DNA of 64,000 bases from DAINRZ01 sp964634885 (GTDB lineage: Bacteria > Bacteroidota > Ignavibacteria > Kapaibacteriales > UBA2268): the NCBI GenBank assembly GCA_964634885.1, contig CAZWLN010000013.1, positions 1-64,000 of the forward strand, in the 5' to 3' direction. Below the pieces are notes generated by a model. It searched no databases, was not told the DNA's origin, and was given only the letters and a program-made list of their open reading frames with translations. Below, in pieces: positions 62,405 to 64,000 of the stretch; within the stretch, counting starts at the first letter, position 1; every line of letters begins with the position of its first letter. A program made the position numbers and the translations under genes.

Positions 62405-64000
62405 ATGCAGGAATACAATGATACACAGATTCAGGATACCGACAACTTAGACAGTGATTACACCGAAGGTAAGATCGACCTGGTTGTCAGGGGCATCCCC
62501 TCCTCGCCCGGGCTTGCATACGGGAAAGCCAGGGTACTGGTACAGGATCCCATCATCGCTCCGACCAAGCCCCTGTCCAAATCAAAGATACCCAAGGAGA
62601 TCGAGCGTTTTGACTCCGCAATCAAAGAATTGATCAAGGAATTCCTCAGCGTCCTGAACAAAGTTGACAGCGATGCGAAAAATATTACTGCCGTTCTCGA
62701 AACGAACCTTTTCGTCCTGTCGGATGAAGTGTTGCTCGATGCGATCAGGAGCAGGATCGCCGACGGTTACACGGCCGAAAGCTCGGTAATGCAGGAATTC
62801 GACGAGCAGATCCAGCAGTTAAAGAAAGCGAAAGACTCGCTGCTGCGCGAAAGGGCCATCGACCTCGACAACATCAAGTACAAGCTGCTTTCAGTGTTGA
62901 AGAATAAACGAATCGACTTCTCTTCGTTCAGGGATACCATTGTCGTCGCCAATTCTGTCAACGCTTCCGACATTGTGAATTTCAAGGACGCAGGAGTTTA
63001 CGGTATTATCACGGAAGTGGGCGGCATCTCTTCGCACAGTTCCATAATGGCGAGGAACTTCGAGATACCGGAGATCATCGGCGTTAAGAATGCCACCCAG
63101 ATCATCAGCGACGGAGCGGAGATAATACTCGACGGATACACCGGGGCCTTAATCCTGAATCCTGTGGAACACCGGATAGAGAATTACAAGGAGAAGAAGC
63201 AGAGGGAAGAAGAACACCGCAGGCAGCTCGGCGACATCGTCAAGCTTCCGTCGGAGACGAAAGACGGGAAGAAGATTACCCTGATGGCAAACATCGACTT
63301 TCCGGAGGACGTCAGTACAGCAATACTCGCCGGCTCCGAGGGCATCGGCCTCGTAAGGACCGAGAACCTTGTAATGAAACTGGGCTATTACCCCTCCGAA
63401 GAAGAACAGTATGACTGGTACATCTCCATCGCCGAGAGAGCCTATCCCCGCCCCGTAACCATCAGGACCTTCGACGTCGGCAACGACAAGTTCTCCGAAG
63501 GCGTAGCAGTCCAGGAAGTAAACCCCGCACTGGGTTTCAGGGGCATACGTTTCCTGCTGAAACGCGAAGATATCTTCAAATCGCAGTTACGGGCCATTCT
63601 CAGAGCCTCGAAGACGAAGAACGTCAAGCTGATGATACCGATGATTACCTACCTGGGCGAGCTGCTGTTCACTCTTAAGCTGATAAATAAATGCAAGATT
63701 GAACTGGGACGCGAAGACTTTGAATTCGACAAGAAGCTGCAGATCGGCGCCATGATCGAGACGCCCGCCGCCGCCCTCATGTCCGAGAAACTGGCCCAGT
63801 ATGTCAATTTCTTCAGCATCGGCACCAACGACCTGACACAATATACCCTGGCAGCCGACAGGACAAACGAACTTGTCGTGGATTACTACAACACCTTCCA
63901 CCCCGGCGTCCTGAAACTTATCAAAATGACAGTTGACGGCGCTGCAAAAAGCAACATAGGCGTCAGCATCTGCGGCGAAATCGCAGGACATGCGGCAGCA
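62405..64000 (+). CDS. ptsI: PTS enzyme I, phosphoenolpyruvate-protein phosphotransferase (partial)
   Basis: The first 532 codons are present; the 3' end is beyond the window. The enzyme moves phosphate from phosphoenolpyruvate to HPr. Visible blocks are RGIPSSPGLAYGKARV, the active-site histidine in GGISSHSSIMARNFEIP, GSEGIGLVRTENL, RTFDVGNDKF, GIRFLLKRED, the PEP-site IGTNDLTQYTLAADR and CGEIAGHAA with the catalytic cysteine region. An acidic N-terminal extension of about 25 residues precedes the usual start. It is co-transcribed with ptsH. Confidence 0.96.
   Translation, partial: MQEYNDTQIQDTDNLDSDYTEGKIDLVVRGIPSSPGLAYGKARVLVQDPIIAPTKPLSKSKIPKEIERFDSAIKELIKEFLSVLNKVDSDAKNITAVLETNLFVLSDEVLLDAIRSRIADGYTAESSVMQEFDEQIQQLKKAKDSLLRERAIDLDNIKYKLLSVLKNKRIDFSSFRDTIVVANSVNASDIVNFKDAGVYGIITEVGGISSHSSIMARNFEIPEIIGVKNATQIISDGAEIILDGYTGALILNPVEHRIENYKEKKQREEEHRRQLGDIVKLPSETKDGKKITLMANIDFPEDVSTAILAGSEGIGLVRTENLVMKLGYYPSEEEQYDWYISIAERAYPRPVTIRTFDVGNDKFSEGVAVQEVNPALGFRGIRFLLKREDIFKSQLRAILRASKTKNVKLMIPMITYLGELLFTLKLINKCKIELGREDFEFDKKLQIGAMIETPAAALMSEKLAQYVNFFSIGTNDLTQYTLAADRTNELVVDYYNTFHPGVLKLIKMTVDGAAKSNIGVSICGEIAGHAAA

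Overview
This is a draft-genome window (one 100-N scaffold gap at 30753-30852) from a member of the Bacteroidota/Chlorobiota (FCB) group. By eye I lean toward an Ignavibacteria- or Kapabacteria-like lineage, but the window contains no rRNA or other marker that fixes this. Pointers are type IX secretion (T9SS)-like C-terminal domains on secreted proteins, Bacteroidetes-style secreted-protein wording (a YYDGTAW protein), a DUF3857/transglutaminase protein, mostly weak ribosome binding sites, very AT-rich spacers and genes of near-balanced base composition. I saw no tRNA, rRNA, CRISPR array or intact insertion sequence.

Region 1 (1-26600, all minus strand) is a surface and secretion cluster. Reading 5' to 3' it runs: a 426-aa secreted surface protein; a giant, modular, about 4,370-aa repeat protein; an 800-aa relative of it; a secreted protein with a terminal EF-hand/dockerin-like loop; a secreted protein with a T9SS-like tail; a secreted WD40 protein with a T9SS-like tail; an OmpA-family barrel protein; a CheY-like receiver; and a CHASE-PAS histidine kinase truncated by the window edge. 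Two of the genes share a 24-bp upstream element that looks like an operator. Glutamine-dependent NAD synthetase (26786-28756) follows.

Region 2 (28757-39856) is the most unusual part. A PapD-like chaperone gene precedes a usher-like outer-membrane protein whose C-terminus is fused to an OmpA peptidoglycan-binding domain. Downstream lie three tandem paralogous, cysteine-rich lipoproteins, each with its own copy of the upstream region and terminator. The spacers hold an 84-bp tandem repeat array that breaks the assembly, a double-hairpin element in three full copies plus one inverted partial copy, and a dispersed repeat of about 150 bp.

Region 3 (39857-50231) has a TPR/DUF3857/transglutaminase protein, an aldo/keto reductase, a secreted M1 metallopeptidase with a T9SS tail, and a three-gene operon. 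That operon encodes an ECF sigma factor, a protein with an anti-sigma-like N-terminus, one membrane helix and a C-terminal outer-membrane barrel, and a lipoprotein. It looks like a signalling device spanning both membranes.

Region 4 (50232-56588, minus strand) is a partner-switching module (two STAS proteins, an RsbW-like kinase and an RsbU/SpoIIE-like phosphatase) led by an AGE-family sugar epimerase-like gene, with two glycosyltransferases upstream. Region 5 (56729-64000) is mostly housekeeping: a UMF1-family transporter, a UPF0316 membrane protein coupled to an alpha-glucan phosphorylase, the tRNA t6A enzyme TsaC/Sua5, HPr, and PTS enzyme I cut by the window end.
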